Notes: generated by a model not told the origin, from the sequence alone. 64,000 bases of DNA from an uncultured Bacteroidales bacterium (GCA_947074145.1 CAMTOJ010000012.1:1-64000), one strand, 5' to 3'; positions 1-12,076 are shown, counted from the stretch's first letter. Program-made: numbers and translations.

Positions 1-929
1 CTTACGGAAGAGCTGATAAAGCAGCAAACTGGCTTCTTATGTCAAGACTTCTTCTTAATGCAGAGGTATATACTGGTTCTCCAAGATGGAATGATGCAGC
101 AACTTATTCTAAAAAGATCATCGACTCTCCATATTCTATGATAGATAATTACAAATATCTGTTTATGGGCGATAATGATGGTTCTGCAGTAAATAACTCA
201 AAAGATGAAATCATTCTTCCTATTTCAGTTCACTATTCTATGACAAGAAGTTGGACTACAGGATTTTTCCTTCTTGCTTCAACACACATGTCGGATATGC
301 CGGCTTGGGGTATAGATGACGGATGGGCAGGAAATAGAGCAAGATCTTCTCTTGTAAACAAGTTCTTCGAAACAGGAATTCCGGGAAATGCTGATCTCTC
401 TGATCTTTCTACTCTTGAAGATGAAAGAGCTATGTTTTTTGCAAAAGACAGAACTTTGGAAATTGAAAATGTCAATGTGTTTGAACAAGGTTTTTCTGTA
501 TCTAAATTCTCTAACCTGAGAGCTGACGGAGAAAAACCAAACGATAATAAAAGTCCGGATATGGATGTTCCTTTCTTAAGAACAGCCGAAGCATATCTTA
601 CTTATGCTGAAGCTTCTTTAAGATCAGGAAACAGTGGTGAGGCATTATGGGCCGTTAACCTAGTAAGAAACAGAGCTGGAGCTCGTTCTTTCACATCTGT
701 TACACTTGATGACATCCTTGATGAAAAAGCAAGAGAGTTCTTTTTTGAAGGTCACAGAAGAACAGATCTTATAAGATACGGATATTTTGGTGGTTCATCC
801 GCTTATACTTATGAATGGAAAGGTGGAGCAAGATATGGTTCAAACTTCAGAGATATTTATAATCTCTTTCCTATTCCCGACTCAGACCTGAATGCAAATC
901 ATAATTTGATTCAGAATCCTGGTTATTAA
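1..929 (+). CDS. SusD-like starch-binding outer-membrane lipoprotein, 3' part
   Basis: This is the C-terminal part of a RagB/SusD-family protein; the reading frame is open to the left edge (codons from position 3 read YGRADKAANWLLMSRL), so the ATG at 39 is internal. SusD proteins sit on the cell surface as a lid on a SusC TonB-dependent porin and bind the oligosaccharide before import. Visible family features are the helical stretch around GRADKAANWLLMSRLLL, the segment FLRTAEAYLTYAEASLRSG, the REFFFEGHRRTDLIRYGYF motif and the typical ending NLFPIPDSDLNANHNLIQNPGY. Seven bases separate it from the SusE-like gene, followed by a GH97 enzyme and a pullulanase, so the ligand is very probably an alpha-glucan. 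The SusC partner would lie just outside the window. Family assignment is firm; the substrate is inferred from neighbours. Confidence 0.93.
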   Translation, partial: YGRADKAANWLLMSRLLLNAEVYTGSPRWNDAATYSKKIIDSPYSMIDNYKYLFMGDNDGSAVNNSKDEIILPISVHYSMTRSWTTGFFLLASTHMSDMPAWGIDDGWAGNRARSSLVNKFFETGIPGNADLSDLSTLEDERAMFFAKDRTLEIENVNVFEQGFSVSKFSNLRADGEKPNDNKSPDMDVPFLRTAEAYLTYAEASLRSGNSGEALWAVNLVRNRAGARSFTSVTLDDILDEKAREFFFEGHRRTDLIRYGYFGGSSAYTYEWKGGARYGSNFRDIYNLFPIPDSDLNANHNLIQNPGY

Positions 930-936
930 TTAAAAT

Positions 937-2157
937 GTGAAAATGAATATGAAAAAAATAGCATTTATTTTAGCTTTAGGTATGCCATTGGCTTTTATGT
1001 CATGTGAAAAGGATGATGCAAAATCAATGATTAATATCGAATCGCAGACAGGAACACTTTCATTTAAACTTTTTGATTTAGAAGACAGTTCAGAGATCTT
1101 TGAAATTCTTGAAGAAAATATGAGTGAAGTATTCAAGACTTTAAGTTATGAAAGACCTGATTTTGGTATAACTCTTGCTCATACTTATTCTTTAGAAGCT
1201 TCTTTAGATGAAACTTTTCCTACAAGTAAGACAATTGCTCTTACTTCAAGCAGCAATGATGAAGAAATAGAAATCGTTACAACGAACATAAATACTACAA
1301 TTCTAAGACTTATTGCTTTAGAAGAGACAGAGCAAGAGAATGGAGCAGAAACTCGCACTGATGATGAAGATCTGATTCCTGTTCAAAAAGTATACATTAG
1401 AGTAAAATGTGTGGTAAGTACAGCTACAGAAGGACCAACTAATCCAAATCCGATTGTTAAACCGGCTTATTCTAACCCTATAGCTCTTAGTATACGTCCA
1501 TTCCAAAGTAAAGAGGCTGCTATCCCTGCAACATACTATATAATAGGTCTTGGAGACGGATGGGATAACGATCCTGCATTCATCGGAACATCTTTAATTC
1601 CTTTGAGTATGACTCCGAATTATGAATATGATGCAATTGAAGGTCATGGAATCTTTACTCATACTGCATACATAAGAGATGATCAGGGATTCAAACTTAT
1701 TGGTACACCGGGAAATTGGGACGATCAATGGGGTACCGGAGATGCCGGTTATGTTTTCCAAGATGGTGGTTCAGGTAACATTACAGTTCCTGCAAACGGT
1801 TTCTATACTATAACTCTTAATACAATTACTAATGAGTTAAGCATTGATCCCGCAACAGTAACACCGGTTGAATATCAATTTATTGAATTGATTGGTGATT
1901 ATAACGGATGGAGCAATGAAACTGTAGTTCTAAACATTACTCCGGGAAGTAACGGTTATATATGGTATACGGATATCACTATTCCTGATGGAGGTATTAA
2001 GTTCCGTGCTGATGGTGATTGGGCTGTAAAAGATTGGGGTGGTGATACATTCCCATTCTGTACAAAACCTTCAGGAGGTAATATTCCTGCTACTGAAGGC
2101 TCTTACAGAGTAGTATTCAATCAACTTGACGGTTGTTACATGTTCTTCAAAAAATAA
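937..2157 (+). CDS. SusE/SusF-like surface glycan-binding lipoprotein
   Basis: A 406-residue lipoprotein: signal peptide MKMNMKKIAFILALGMPLAFMSC with the lipobox cysteine followed by EKDD, an acidic surface-export type of signal. Residues about 25-190 form the SusE N-terminal beta-sandwich; two starch-binding modules follow (about 195-300, YYIIGLGDGWDNDP; about 310-405, IELIGDYNGWSNE), each with the W-containing strand pattern of SusE/SusF carbohydrate-binding domains. It would bind alpha-glucans at the surface without catalysis. The start is GTG at 937; the in-frame ATG at 943 is an equally good candidate. SusF normally has three such modules, so two modules point to SusE. No separate SusF gene is present before the GH97 gene. 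Confidence 0.87.
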   Translation: MKMNMKKIAFILALGMPLAFMSCEKDDAKSMINIESQTGTLSFKLFDLEDSSEIFEILEENMSEVFKTLSYERPDFGITLAHTYSLEASLDETFPTSKTIALTSSSNDEEIEIVTTNINTTILRLIALEETEQENGAETRTDDEDLIPVQKVYIRVKCVVSTATEGPTNPNPIVKPAYSNPIALSIRPFQSKEAAIPATYYIIGLGDGWDNDPAFIGTSLIPLSMTPNYEYDAIEGHGIFTHTAYIRDDQGFKLIGTPGNWDDQWGTGDAGYVFQDGGSGNITVPANGFYTITLNTITNELSIDPATVTPVEYQFIELIGDYNGWSNETVVLNITPGSNGYIWYTDITIPDGGIKFRADGDWAVKDWGGDTFPFCTKPSGGNIPATEGSYRVVFNQLDGCYMFFKK

Positions 2158-2178
2158 CAAACAAATATTTCAAACTAA

Positions 2179-4428
<2,250 letters not shown>

Positions 4429-4470
4429 GCATATCTTTTTTATTAGAAGAATTCAAAAAAGCAATATTGT

Positions 4471-4498
4471 TCGGGATTTATCAATCCGTAAATCCCGA
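4471..4498. other. Intercistronic inverted repeat between susB and pullulanase
   Basis: TCGGGATTTA and TAAATCCCGA form a perfect 10-bp stem with an 8-base loop. There is no real T-run after it, so it is more likely a processing or mRNA-stabilising hairpin, or a weak attenuator, than a full terminator. It lies in the 213-bp gap before the pullulanase start. Confidence 0.5.
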
Positions 4499-4641
4499 CG
4501 ATATTTCTTAATCTCAATCGTTTGTTAAATATATTAAATAAATATTGGTATAATAAATAATTACTTCTTAGAATAATATTTACATTTCAATTTAAATGTC
4601 TTAATACCATTTAAATGAAAAATAAAAACAAAGAAACTAAT

Positions 4642-6672
4642 ATGAGAAATTTACTTGTTAATGCCGGAAGCGCGGCAATGATTGCACTATCTTTAGTTAC
4701 TGTCATTCCTGATATGCAGGCAAAAGAAGCTTACAGATCTTCGGTAAATTACAGCTTGCTTCCGTCTTACAATGGTGAAGATCTTGAATTGTCTCACGAT
4801 TCAAAAAGTTTTAACTTCAAACTTTGGTCCCCTTTCGCAAAGGAAGCAAGAGTTAAAATTTATAAGAACGGTGTAGGTGGAGAGGCTGAAAATATTTTCA
4901 ATATGACTCTTGACAGAAACACCGGTGTATGGAGCTATACTTCTGATGAAAATCTGATGGATAAATTCTATACTTTCCAAATCAATAATAATGGTCAATG
5001 GCTGGATGAAACACCTGGTGTATGGGCTAAGGCTGTTGGTGTTAACGGACTACGTGCTGCTATTATCGATTTCAATAAAACAAACCCAATTGGTTGGGAA
5101 ACAGATAAAGGTCCTGAAGTAAAAAACATTACAGATGTTATCATTTACGAAATGCACTACCGTGATTTCTCTATGCACAAAAATTCAGGAATTACAAATA
5201 AGGGTAAATATGTTGCTCTTCTTGAAGATGGTACATTGTCTCTAAACGGAGAGAAAACCGGTATCGACCATATTAAAGAGCTAGGCATCACTCATGTCCA
5301 TATCCTTCCTTCTTATGACTACAATAGTATAGACGAATCTCAACTTCCGTCTAATCAATATAACTGGGGATACGACCCTATCAACTACAATGTTCCTGAG
5401 GGTTCATACTCTACTAACCCTGTTGATCCTTATTCTCGAATAAGAGAAATGAAGCAGATGATAAAAGCTCTTCATGATGCAGGTATTGGTGTTATCATGG
5501 ATGTGGTTTACAATCATACAGGTATAACAGAAGGATCAAACTTCGAACTTACTGCTCCGGGGTATTATTATCGCAAACGTCAGGACGGAACTTTTTCTGA
5601 TGCCTCAGGTTGCGGAAATGAAACAGCTTCCGACAGACAACAAATGAGAAATTTCATTGTTAACTCCATTAAATATTGGATGGAAGAATTTCATATCGAC
5701 GGATTCCGTTTCGACCTTATGGCAATCCACGATATTGAAACAATGAATGAAGTTGCTAAAGTTGCCAAGTCTGTTAATCCGTCTGCTTTCATATACGGAG
5801 AGGGTTGGACGGCCGGAGATTCTCCTCTTCCAATCGAACATCGTGCTCTAAAAGAGAATGTTGATAAAATGACTAATATTGCCGTATTCAGCGATGATAT
5901 TCGCGATGCTGTAAAAGGCCATTATTCAAATGAAAAAGACAGAGGTTTTGCTACAGGAAAAGAGGGTAACGAAGAAACTGTAAAAATCGGAATTGTAGCC
6001 GCGACTGCTCATCCTCAGGTAAACTACAAAAAAGGAAACAATTCTAAGTTTGCTTATGCCTCATCTCCTACTCAGATTATCAATTATGTATCTTGTCACG
6101 ACGATTTGACACTTACTGATAAACTTGCTATCTCTTTGGAAGGTGCTTCTGTTGAAGATCGAATAAGTGCTGCTAAACTTGCTCAAACAATTGTATTTAC
6201 TTCTCAGGGTACTCCATTTATGTTTGCCGGAGAAGAAGTATTCAGAGATAAACAGGGTGTTCACAACTCTTATAAATCACCTGATTCAATTAATGCTATT
6301 GACTGGAATCAAAAGAAAGAATACCGCGATCTTTTCGATTACTACAAAAATCTTATAGCTCTTCGTAAAGCTCATCCTGCTTTTAGAATGACATCTGCAA
6401 AGGATGTTGCTAAGAATATTGTATTCGATAATGTCAAAGAACCTAATCTTATCTCTTATTCTATTAAGAATAATGCTAATGGAGATGAATGGTATGAAAT
6501 CAAACTTGTTTTCAACGGATCTGATAAAGATCAAAACGTGAAGATTTCAAAAGCAGATTGGACAATAATTGCAAATGACGGACAACTTGACAAAGATGGA
6601 ATTGGAACTACAAAAGGAGGATCTATCAAAGTCTCCCCTCGTTCTGCTCTTATTTTGGCAAGAAAAAAATAA
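4642..6672 (+). CDS. pulA: Type I pullulanase (GH13 with CBM48)
   Basis: Debranching enzyme cutting alpha-1,6 links of pullulan, amylopectin or glycogen. Start chosen at ATG 4642 (MRNLLVNAGSAAMIALSLVTVIPDMQAKE), giving a normal signal peptide; the ORF-track start is 27 bases earlier. Residues about 45-130 are a CBM48-like beta domain (FNFKLWSPFAKEARVKIYKNG). The pullulanase signature YNWGYDP is present. The GH13 catalytic triad is visible: nucleophile D358 (DGFRFDLMA), acid E387 (YGEGW) and D487 (VSCHDD). The C-terminal beta domain ends PRSALILARKK. The signal peptide lacks a lipobox, so a periplasmic location is likely. It completes the alpha-glucan pathway with the GH97 enzyme and is the last gene before a strong terminator. 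Confidence 0.93.
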   Translation: MRNLLVNAGSAAMIALSLVTVIPDMQAKEAYRSSVNYSLLPSYNGEDLELSHDSKSFNFKLWSPFAKEARVKIYKNGVGGEAENIFNMTLDRNTGVWSYTSDENLMDKFYTFQINNNGQWLDETPGVWAKAVGVNGLRAAIIDFNKTNPIGWETDKGPEVKNITDVIIYEMHYRDFSMHKNSGITNKGKYVALLEDGTLSLNGEKTGIDHIKELGITHVHILPSYDYNSIDESQLPSNQYNWGYDPINYNVPEGSYSTNPVDPYSRIREMKQMIKALHDAGIGVIMDVVYNHTGITEGSNFELTAPGYYYRKRQDGTFSDASGCGNETASDRQQMRNFIVNSIKYWMEEFHIDGFRFDLMAIHDIETMNEVAKVAKSVNPSAFIYGEGWTAGDSPLPIEHRALKENVDKMTNIAVFSDDIRDAVKGHYSNEKDRGFATGKEGNEETVKIGIVAATAHPQVNYKKGNNSKFAYASSPTQIINYVSCHDDLTLTDKLAISLEGASVEDRISAAKLAQTIVFTSQGTPFMFAGEEVFRDKQGVHNSYKSPDSINAIDWNQKKEYRDLFDYYKNLIALRKAHPAFRMTSAKDVAKNIVFDNVKEPNLISYSIKNNANGDEWYEIKLVFNGSDKDQNVKISKADWTIIANDGQLDKDGIGTTKGGSIKVSPRSALILARKK

Positions 6673-6796
6673 ATAAAAGAGATTTCATAAATTAATAAAA
6701 ACGAAAAACATAGCATATTCCGAAAATTATCTTTCATACACCTTAACCTAAACCTTAAACTTTACTAGAACGTTTTTATTAATTAATTGAGTAAAG

Positions 6797-6834
6797 GGCT
6801 GTTGCGATGGATATCGCGGCAGCCTTGTTTTTTT
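6797..6834 (+). terminator. Terminator of the sus-type operon
   Basis: GGCTGTTGCGAT - GGAT - ATCGCGGCAGCC forms a 12-bp stem with G-T pairs, followed by TTGTTTTTTT. It lies about 125 bp after the pullulanase stop and faces the right way. Confidence 0.8.
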
Positions 6835-7010
6835 GTTCTTATTCAATATATGTTTGTCGATGTTCGCTTTAATGAGGAACTTGTCTATGTATTCCCTACT
6901 TCTACTGAGATGGATAACATTGTTACCATTTTATACTGAGCACTTAAAGGCATTTGTTAAATAGATTTATACAACCAATAATACTAATATTATATTAGCA
7001 TTTAGATGGA

Positions 7011-7105
7011 TATCCACCTGTATTAATACGTCATCCCCTTGAAGAAAGTTGCTCAAGGGGCAATTGTTTCAGGTATATATCCACCTGTATTAATACGTCA
7101 TCCCC
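7011..7105. repeat. Two direct copies of a 28-bp element, 67 bp apart
   Basis: TATCCACCTGTATTAATACG... occurs at 7011-7038 and again at 7078-7105, identical over 28 bases (ending GTCATCCCC). Each copy contains the palindrome GTATTAATAC. Confidence 0.85.
7035..7060. other. Hairpin inside the repeat spacer
   Basis: CCCCTTGA and TCAAGGGG form a perfect 8-bp stem with a 10-base loop, starting at the last four bases of the first repeat copy. No T-run follows on either strand, so it is not an ordinary terminator. Confidence 0.55.
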
Positions 7106-7717
7106 CCTGATGTTATCTTTAAATTCTCAGGAATGTTAATCAAAAAGCTATACACTCAAGTTAAATCATTATTAATTAAATTAAAACCAAGAAGATAATT
7201 ATTCATTTTATTTATTACAATGGACTCTTTTTTTGCCTCCTTCTCCTTTTTTATATCCTTCTCCATTTTTTATTCTCTCCATCATTTTTTCATCTTTCTC
7301 TAGCATTTTTTCATTCCAAAGCTATAACCACAAAACTCGAAAGCTACTTCCGGATAGTACGTTAGCTATGACGGATTTGCTTATTAGCTAATGTGTAAGT
7401 CAATCGTAGCTTTGGTGTTTCTGATCATTGCTAACGAATATAACAGAGGTAGTTTTGGTGGAGAAAAAGTGTAAGCAGAGATTTGAAAAGGTTTTCGGGT
7501 TTAGTAATTTCAGGTTAATGTTGTTGGATTTTAGATTGCGCTGAAATAAGGATCATATTAGAAAAGTATAGTATTATGGTTTAATTTTGTTGAATAGTAA
7601 ATGATTTAAAGAAGATAAAATGAGTTATTATTTAATATGCGACGAGTTTAAGTAGAAGGTTTGTTATTATTTTCCTGATAATATTTGAATATAGCGGTTA
7701 TTTATCCTTGTACATAC

Positions 7718-7752
7718 AAAAAAGGCATCCCCTTTTTCGGGGATGCCTTTCT
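7718..7752 (-). terminator. Terminator after the PpiD-like gene
   Basis: On the minus strand AAAGGCATCCCC - GAAAAA - GGGGATGCCTTT is a perfect 12-bp stem followed by TTT. It lies 20 bp beyond the stop of the PpiD-like gene. Confidence 0.9.
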
Positions 7753-7772
7753 TATTCTTTTATAATTGCTTA

Positions 7773-9917
7773 TTAATAGAAATTGATTCTATTGTCTTCA
7801 ATTTTTGCTTTATTTTTTAGAACTTCCATTGCTTGGTATTGCATTCTATAAGTCATGCTATTCTCAAGTGTTTTCTTTTCTTCTTCTTCATTAAATGTTG
7901 CTTCTGAAGGAGTCTTGTTATATACACTATATACATAAACAGCATTTTTACCTGCGATAGGTCCTTGTATTGTATTTTGTTTCACATAAGGAGCCAAACC
8001 TGATAAAACAGCCTCTGTACCAAGACCTGTAATACGAGTTGTATTGAAGTTTACAAATTTTGCGGTATCAATTGATGCACCCATCTCTTTTGCATAAGCA
8101 TCTAAAGATGTATATCCTTTAGCTTTAAGATCTTGTACTAGTTTAGCACCTTTCTTTTCTGATGCAATTTCATTTCTCAAATTATTCTCAACCTGAGCAA
8201 GAGGAGTATATCCAGCAGGAGTCTCACCAGTTAATGCTAAAACAAGAAATTTATTATCAATTTCAAAAATTTCAGAAACAGAACCCACTTTTGAATGGAA
8301 TGCCCAACGTACGGCCTGCCGTGCATTTTGAATATTTCCGATTGTAGCATCACTTGTCGATAATCTAGCTGCTGTCATAAGATTAAATCCATTCTCTGCA
8401 GCATTTTTTTCTAATGCTTCTACATTGTTATTATTAGCAACAAACTGATTAACTCTACTATAAGTACTCTGGATAGTTCTACTTGACGGTGTAACACTAA
8501 TAGAATATTCTGCTATGTTTGCCTTTTTAATATCTTTAGTCTTTTCAGTTACTTCAACAACATGTATTCCGTAATCTGTACGAATAGTAAAATAAGTTTT
8601 TAGTTTTGCATCAAAACAAGCATTTTTAAATATCTGTCCTACATTTCTTAGAGCAGTAAGTTCTGTGAACCAACCAAGATTTCCACCATTGGCTGCTGAA
8701 TTTCTATCGATCGAGAACTGATTTGCAAGTTCTGCAAAATTACCTTTCTTAGCCTGAAGTACATTTAAGATACTATCTGCAAGTGCTATACCTTGTGCTT
8801 CATTCTGAAGAGAAATCATAATATGTCTTGCTTGAATTGAGTCAGGACCATTCTTTCTTCCCATCAATCGATACATTCTGTACTCATCACTTTCCAAATA
8901 AGGACCGAAAACATCATTTATTGTAGCTGTTTCTGCAAATTGTTTCTCATCCGGAGAAAGAGTTGAAAGAGCAACATAAGCATCAATATATGGAGTTTCT
9001 GAACTTAAGTTTACAAAATCTGAGATTTCAGTTGTTGTAGCAAACTCTTCTCTAAGACTTGTTATCTCTTTCTCTGCATCTTGATAATCTGCTTCACTTG
9101 GTAGAATATCAACATAGAAATATTTTGCAGAACGAGTTGCTCCTTGTTTGAAACGAGAATCTTTCAATTTTGCGTAAAGATCTGAAATTTCCGATTTCGA
9201 AACTGACACGATCGAATCTGGCACAGTCCTTAGACTCTGACGAACATATGCGAAATCACTATTGATTTTTCCTCCGTCAAAGTTCTGTTTTACATCAAGC
9301 TTATTTGGCATGATTGTTCTTGAAAGAAGTGTTGTATATTTATCTTCAAGTCTTTGTTTTTTGATTGTTTTTTCCCAAAACAACCAAAACTGTCTTGCCT
9401 GTATAAGTTCCTGGCTAGCTACTCCTCCCTGAGCTCCATCTTCAATGCTTGTAACGGTATTGACAAAATTGATTAACATATTTCTATCAAATTCACCTGT
9501 TTGTTGGTTACGGAAAAACGGCATCTGCTGAAGAATAGGAGAAATATTATCTCCACTAACCATGTCTGTAAGCTCCTCTACGCTTACTGTCATTCCAAGT
9601 TTATCGGCTTCTTCGGTTACTAGAGTTTCACGAACAAGGTTATCATAGACCTGTGTATTTATCTGTTGGTAATATTCTGCCGGAAGATTGTTTTGTCCTG
9701 TCTGTAGTTGATAAATTTCAGTAAGATCGTTGACATTTTTCTGGAATGTTTCATAAGTGATTTTTTCACCATTGATTACCATTACTTTGTTTTGTGACTG
9801 TTGCCACCATGCCTGACCTCCACTAAAAAGGTCTCCGATAATAAAAGCAAACAACGCCACCCCTATTGCCGTTACCAAAAGAGCTGCTTTGCTTCTAATT
9901 TTTTCTAATGTAGCCAT
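7773..9917 (-). CDS. PpiD-like periplasmic peptidyl-prolyl isomerase/chaperone
   Basis: A 714-residue membrane-anchored folding factor for proteins leaving the Sec channel. The layout matches PpiD: short cytoplasmic start, one transmembrane helix (AALLVTAIGVALFAFIIGDLF, about residues 10-31), a SurA_N/SurA_N-like chaperone region (VMVINGEKITYETFQ..., about 45-240), and a parvulin-type rotamase domain at about 345-455 (IQARHIMISLQNE ... NGGNLGWF ... GIHVVEV). A second, degenerate PPIase-like region follows. It is the last gene of the minus-strand envelope block and is followed by a terminator. Whether the parvulin domain is active cannot be told from sequence alone. Confidence 0.88.
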   Translation of the reverse strand: MATLEKIRSKAALLVTAIGVALFAFIIGDLFSGGQAWWQQSQNKVMVINGEKITYETFQKNVNDLTEIYQLQTGQNNLPAEYYQQINTQVYDNLVRETLVTEEADKLGMTVSVEELTDMVSGDNISPILQQMPFFRNQQTGEFDRNMLINFVNTVTSIEDGAQGGVASQELIQARQFWLFWEKTIKKQRLEDKYTTLLSRTIMPNKLDVKQNFDGGKINSDFAYVRQSLRTVPDSIVSVSKSEISDLYAKLKDSRFKQGATRSAKYFYVDILPSEADYQDAEKEITSLREEFATTTEISDFVNLSSETPYIDAYVALSTLSPDEKQFAETATINDVFGPYLESDEYRMYRLMGRKNGPDSIQARHIMISLQNEAQGIALADSILNVLQAKKGNFAELANQFSIDRNSAANGGNLGWFTELTALRNVGQIFKNACFDAKLKTYFTIRTDYGIHVVEVTEKTKDIKKANIAEYSISVTPSSRTIQSTYSRVNQFVANNNNVEALEKNAAENGFNLMTAARLSTSDATIGNIQNARQAVRWAFHSKVGSVSEIFEIDNKFLVLALTGETPAGYTPLAQVENNLRNEIASEKKGAKLVQDLKAKGYTSLDAYAKEMGASIDTAKFVNFNTTRITGLGTEAVLSGLAPYVKQNTIQGPIAGKNAVYVYSVYNKTPSEATFNEEEEKKTLENSMTYRMQYQAMEVLKNKAKIEDNRINFY

Positions 9918-10034
9918 TGTATTATTGTTAATTATTATTCATTTTTTCTATAAGGCGTACGAAGATACAAAAATAGACAATAAAATCTGTATATAAATAT
10001 AAAAAAATAGTCCCTGAGGCATGTTCAAAAGCAC

Positions 10035-11294
10035 TTATGCAATTTTCAAACGTACTAGATCAATCCTTGCAGTTGCAATTTTCATTATCTTTATTTTAAA
10101 ATTTCCTATTTCTAGATCGTCATGCAATTTAGGTATTGTTTTGTAGTAATGTAAGATGAAACCGGCAAGTGTTGAATACTCATCAGACTCAGGAATTTCG
10201 AGATCAAAAAGCTCATTTATCTTCTCTATTTCCAATCGTCCGGAAAGTTCATACTCACCCTCTCCTATCTGTTTTGCTACATAAAACTTATTGTCGTGCT
10301 CATCTTCAAAATCACCGAATATCTCTTCAAAGAGATCCTCCATCGTTATTACACCGGCAGTTCCTCCAAACTCATCAACAACTGCTGCTATACTTTTCTT
10401 TTTTTCAAGTAGTTGCTTCATCAGTTTATTTGCCGACATGGTTTCGGGAACAATGGGAATTGTGATTATCTTCTGAGTCCACTCTTTGGGCCTTTTAAAC
10501 ATCTCAGAAGAGTGGATATAACCTATTATGTTGTCTATATTTCCTTTATATACCGGAATTTTTGAATATCCCGTTTCAATAAAAATATTGCTTAAAACCG
10601 ATAGCGAAGTTTCTATATTTACTGCAGTCAATTCAGTTCTGGGGATCATACAATCACGCACTTTCAAGGACGAAAAATCAAGTGCGTTCTGAAACAATTT
10701 CACCTCATGATCATTTGGCGCTTCTGTAGTAGAATCATCAATACTTTTTTGTATAAAAAAATCAAGATCAACTCTCGTTATAAGCCTTGCATCTTTATCT
10801 TTCAACATTTTAACCCCAAGCATTTTTAATATACGCTTTGCTAAAAAAGTAGTAAAAATAGCAACGGGCCAAAGAATTATATAGATTAGAAATAATGGTA
10901 AAGCAAAAATATTTAATGAAAAGTTTGGATTTATCTTAAACAACGTTTTGGGAAGAAATTCCGCAGTAACTAGTATTATAAGTGTTGATATAATAGTTTG
11001 AATCACAACTATCACCGCATCATTGTTTATGATTTTAGCGATAGAAGGTTCAAGCAATAATGACATTAATATACCATAAATTACAAGTGCAATATTATTA
11101 CCTACAAGCATAGTGGAAATAAAAACCTCGCTATTCTTATAAAATATCTCTAAAATAGAAGATGTGAAACCTTTCTTCTTCTTATCAAGCTCATACCTCA
11201 CTTTATTCGATGAAACGAATGCTATTTCTATACCCGAAAAAAATCCGGAGAAAATAAGTGCGATTATTATATATATTATATATCCCGTATCCAT
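10035..11294 (-). CDS. CNNM/CBS-domain membrane protein (CorC/HlyC family)
   Basis: A 419-residue inner-membrane protein. Residues about 1-190 are a CNNM (DUF21) transmembrane domain with four hydrophobic stretches. A CBS pair follows (about 205-325, including VRDCMIPRTELTAV and AVVDEFGGTAGVITMEDLFEEIFGD). The last 80 residues are the CorC_HlyC domain (EGEYELSGRLEIEKINELF). CNNM proteins are linked to Mg2+ (and Co2+) transport; in gliding Bacteroidetes a relative is called GldE. Older names such as hemolysin are misleading. It lies between lptC and the PpiD-like gene, an arrangement I associate with Bacteroidales. Confidence 0.9.
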   Translation of the reverse strand: MDTGYIIYIIIALIFSGFFSGIEIAFVSSNKVRYELDKKKKGFTSSILEIFYKNSEVFISTMLVGNNIALVIYGILMSLLLEPSIAKIINNDAVIVVIQTIISTLIILVTAEFLPKTLFKINPNFSLNIFALPLFLIYIILWPVAIFTTFLAKRILKMLGVKMLKDKDARLITRVDLDFFIQKSIDDSTTEAPNDHEVKLFQNALDFSSLKVRDCMIPRTELTAVNIETSLSVLSNIFIETGYSKIPVYKGNIDNIIGYIHSSEMFKRPKEWTQKIITIPIVPETMSANKLMKQLLEKKKSIAAVVDEFGGTAGVITMEDLFEEIFGDFEDEHDNKFYVAKQIGEGEYELSGRLEIEKINELFDLEIPESDEYSTLAGFILHYYKTIPKLHDDLEIGNFKIKIMKIATARIDLVRLKIA

Positions 11295-11396
11295 CTGTCT
11301 TTTAAATTATTAAAAAATTATTTCAAATTTATTGATAATTTGAGTTCTATATATTTAAATTTGGAATATGTGCGATAATACTACAGGAAAACACAA

Positions 11397-11999
11397 TTAT
11401 TTATCATTACCAATCGTATCATTATTAATTGTATTCGTTTTATCAACTTCATCATTCACATATATGATTGCATTGGTATTTAAAATCTGATAGTCACTCA
11501 TCGATTCATCAGAAATAAAACCATATCCTTCTAGTATATACTCAATTGTTTCAATTCTGATAAATTTATCAGAATATATCTTTTGTTTTTTTTGATCCCA
11601 AAAAAGCTCTTCTGTTAGGAATCTCTCGTGCTTTTGATTGAATACCTCTACATTTCCAACCAATCTCCAAAGCTTTTCATTAGAAAAGAAATAAGCTGTA
11701 TCTCCTGCAATACTTGCTTCAGCCTGATATACGGAATCGAATTTCTCAACAAATATTTTTTCCGGAAAATACCAATATGGAGATACAGTTTTGTCGTAAA
11801 CCTCCCAAATCTTTGCATTTATCCTGTACTTCGTAACTCCCGAATCAGAAATAAGTGTCACAACATCTTCACTATGTAATGTTGGTTTAACCTCTTCTTC
11901 TTGGGTTACTATGTTTTGCTCTTTCTCAGGACCTTTACAACAGTAAATATACGGGATAAGCATCGCCACCATCCCTATTGAAAAATATCGTGTAAACAT
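11397..11999 (-). CDS. lptC: LptC-like LPS-export periplasmic lipoprotein
   Basis: A 200-residue protein with a signal/anchor MFTRYFSIGMVAMLIPYIYCCKG (lipobox YCC). The body is the LptC beta-jellyroll: SDSGVTKYRINAKIWEVYD, WYFPEKIFVEKFD, and SIAGDTAYFFSNEKLWRLVGNVEV. LptC takes lipopolysaccharide from LptBFG and passes it along the periplasmic Lpt bridge. In Bacteroidetes the protein is often lipidated rather than membrane-spanning. It sits in the coaX-OMP-TPR-lptC block, which supports the call. Confidence 0.88.
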   Translation of the reverse strand: MFTRYFSIGMVAMLIPYIYCCKGPEKEQNIVTQEEEVKPTLHSEDVVTLISDSGVTKYRINAKIWEVYDKTVSPYWYFPEKIFVEKFDSVYQAEASIAGDTAYFFSNEKLWRLVGNVEVFNQKHERFLTEELFWDQKKQKIYSDKFIRIETIEYILEGYGFISDESMSDYQILNTNAIIYVNDEVDKTNTINNDTIGNDK

Positions 12000-12076
12000 T
12001 AATATATAACAAATTATTTAACCGATAGACCGGAAAACTAATGTTAATTCCAGGCTTCATAGACAAAAATAAACAT

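Larger units (their letters stand above)
6835..7717. other. Gene-free island between two converging terminators
   Basis: About 880 bp holding no convincing gene. It contains the duplicated 28-bp element with a hairpin (7011-7105), a pyrimidine-rich run around 7220-7310 that on the minus strand is a short Lys/Glu-rich ORF (7208-7306, 32 codons), and several short inverted matches between about 7315 and 7460 (AAAGCTAC with GTAGCTTT, CCAAAGCT with AGCTTTGG). This could be a decayed mobile element or an untranslated RNA locus; I cannot decide. Confidence 0.5.

Noticed and set aside
7011-7105. CRISPR-like repeat pair
   Set aside because: Only two copies, and the spacer holds its own hairpin; no cas genes nearby.
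9968-9975. TATTTTTG box upstream of the PpiD-like gene
   Set aside because: No matching -33 box; such eight-mers are expected by chance in AT-rich DNA.
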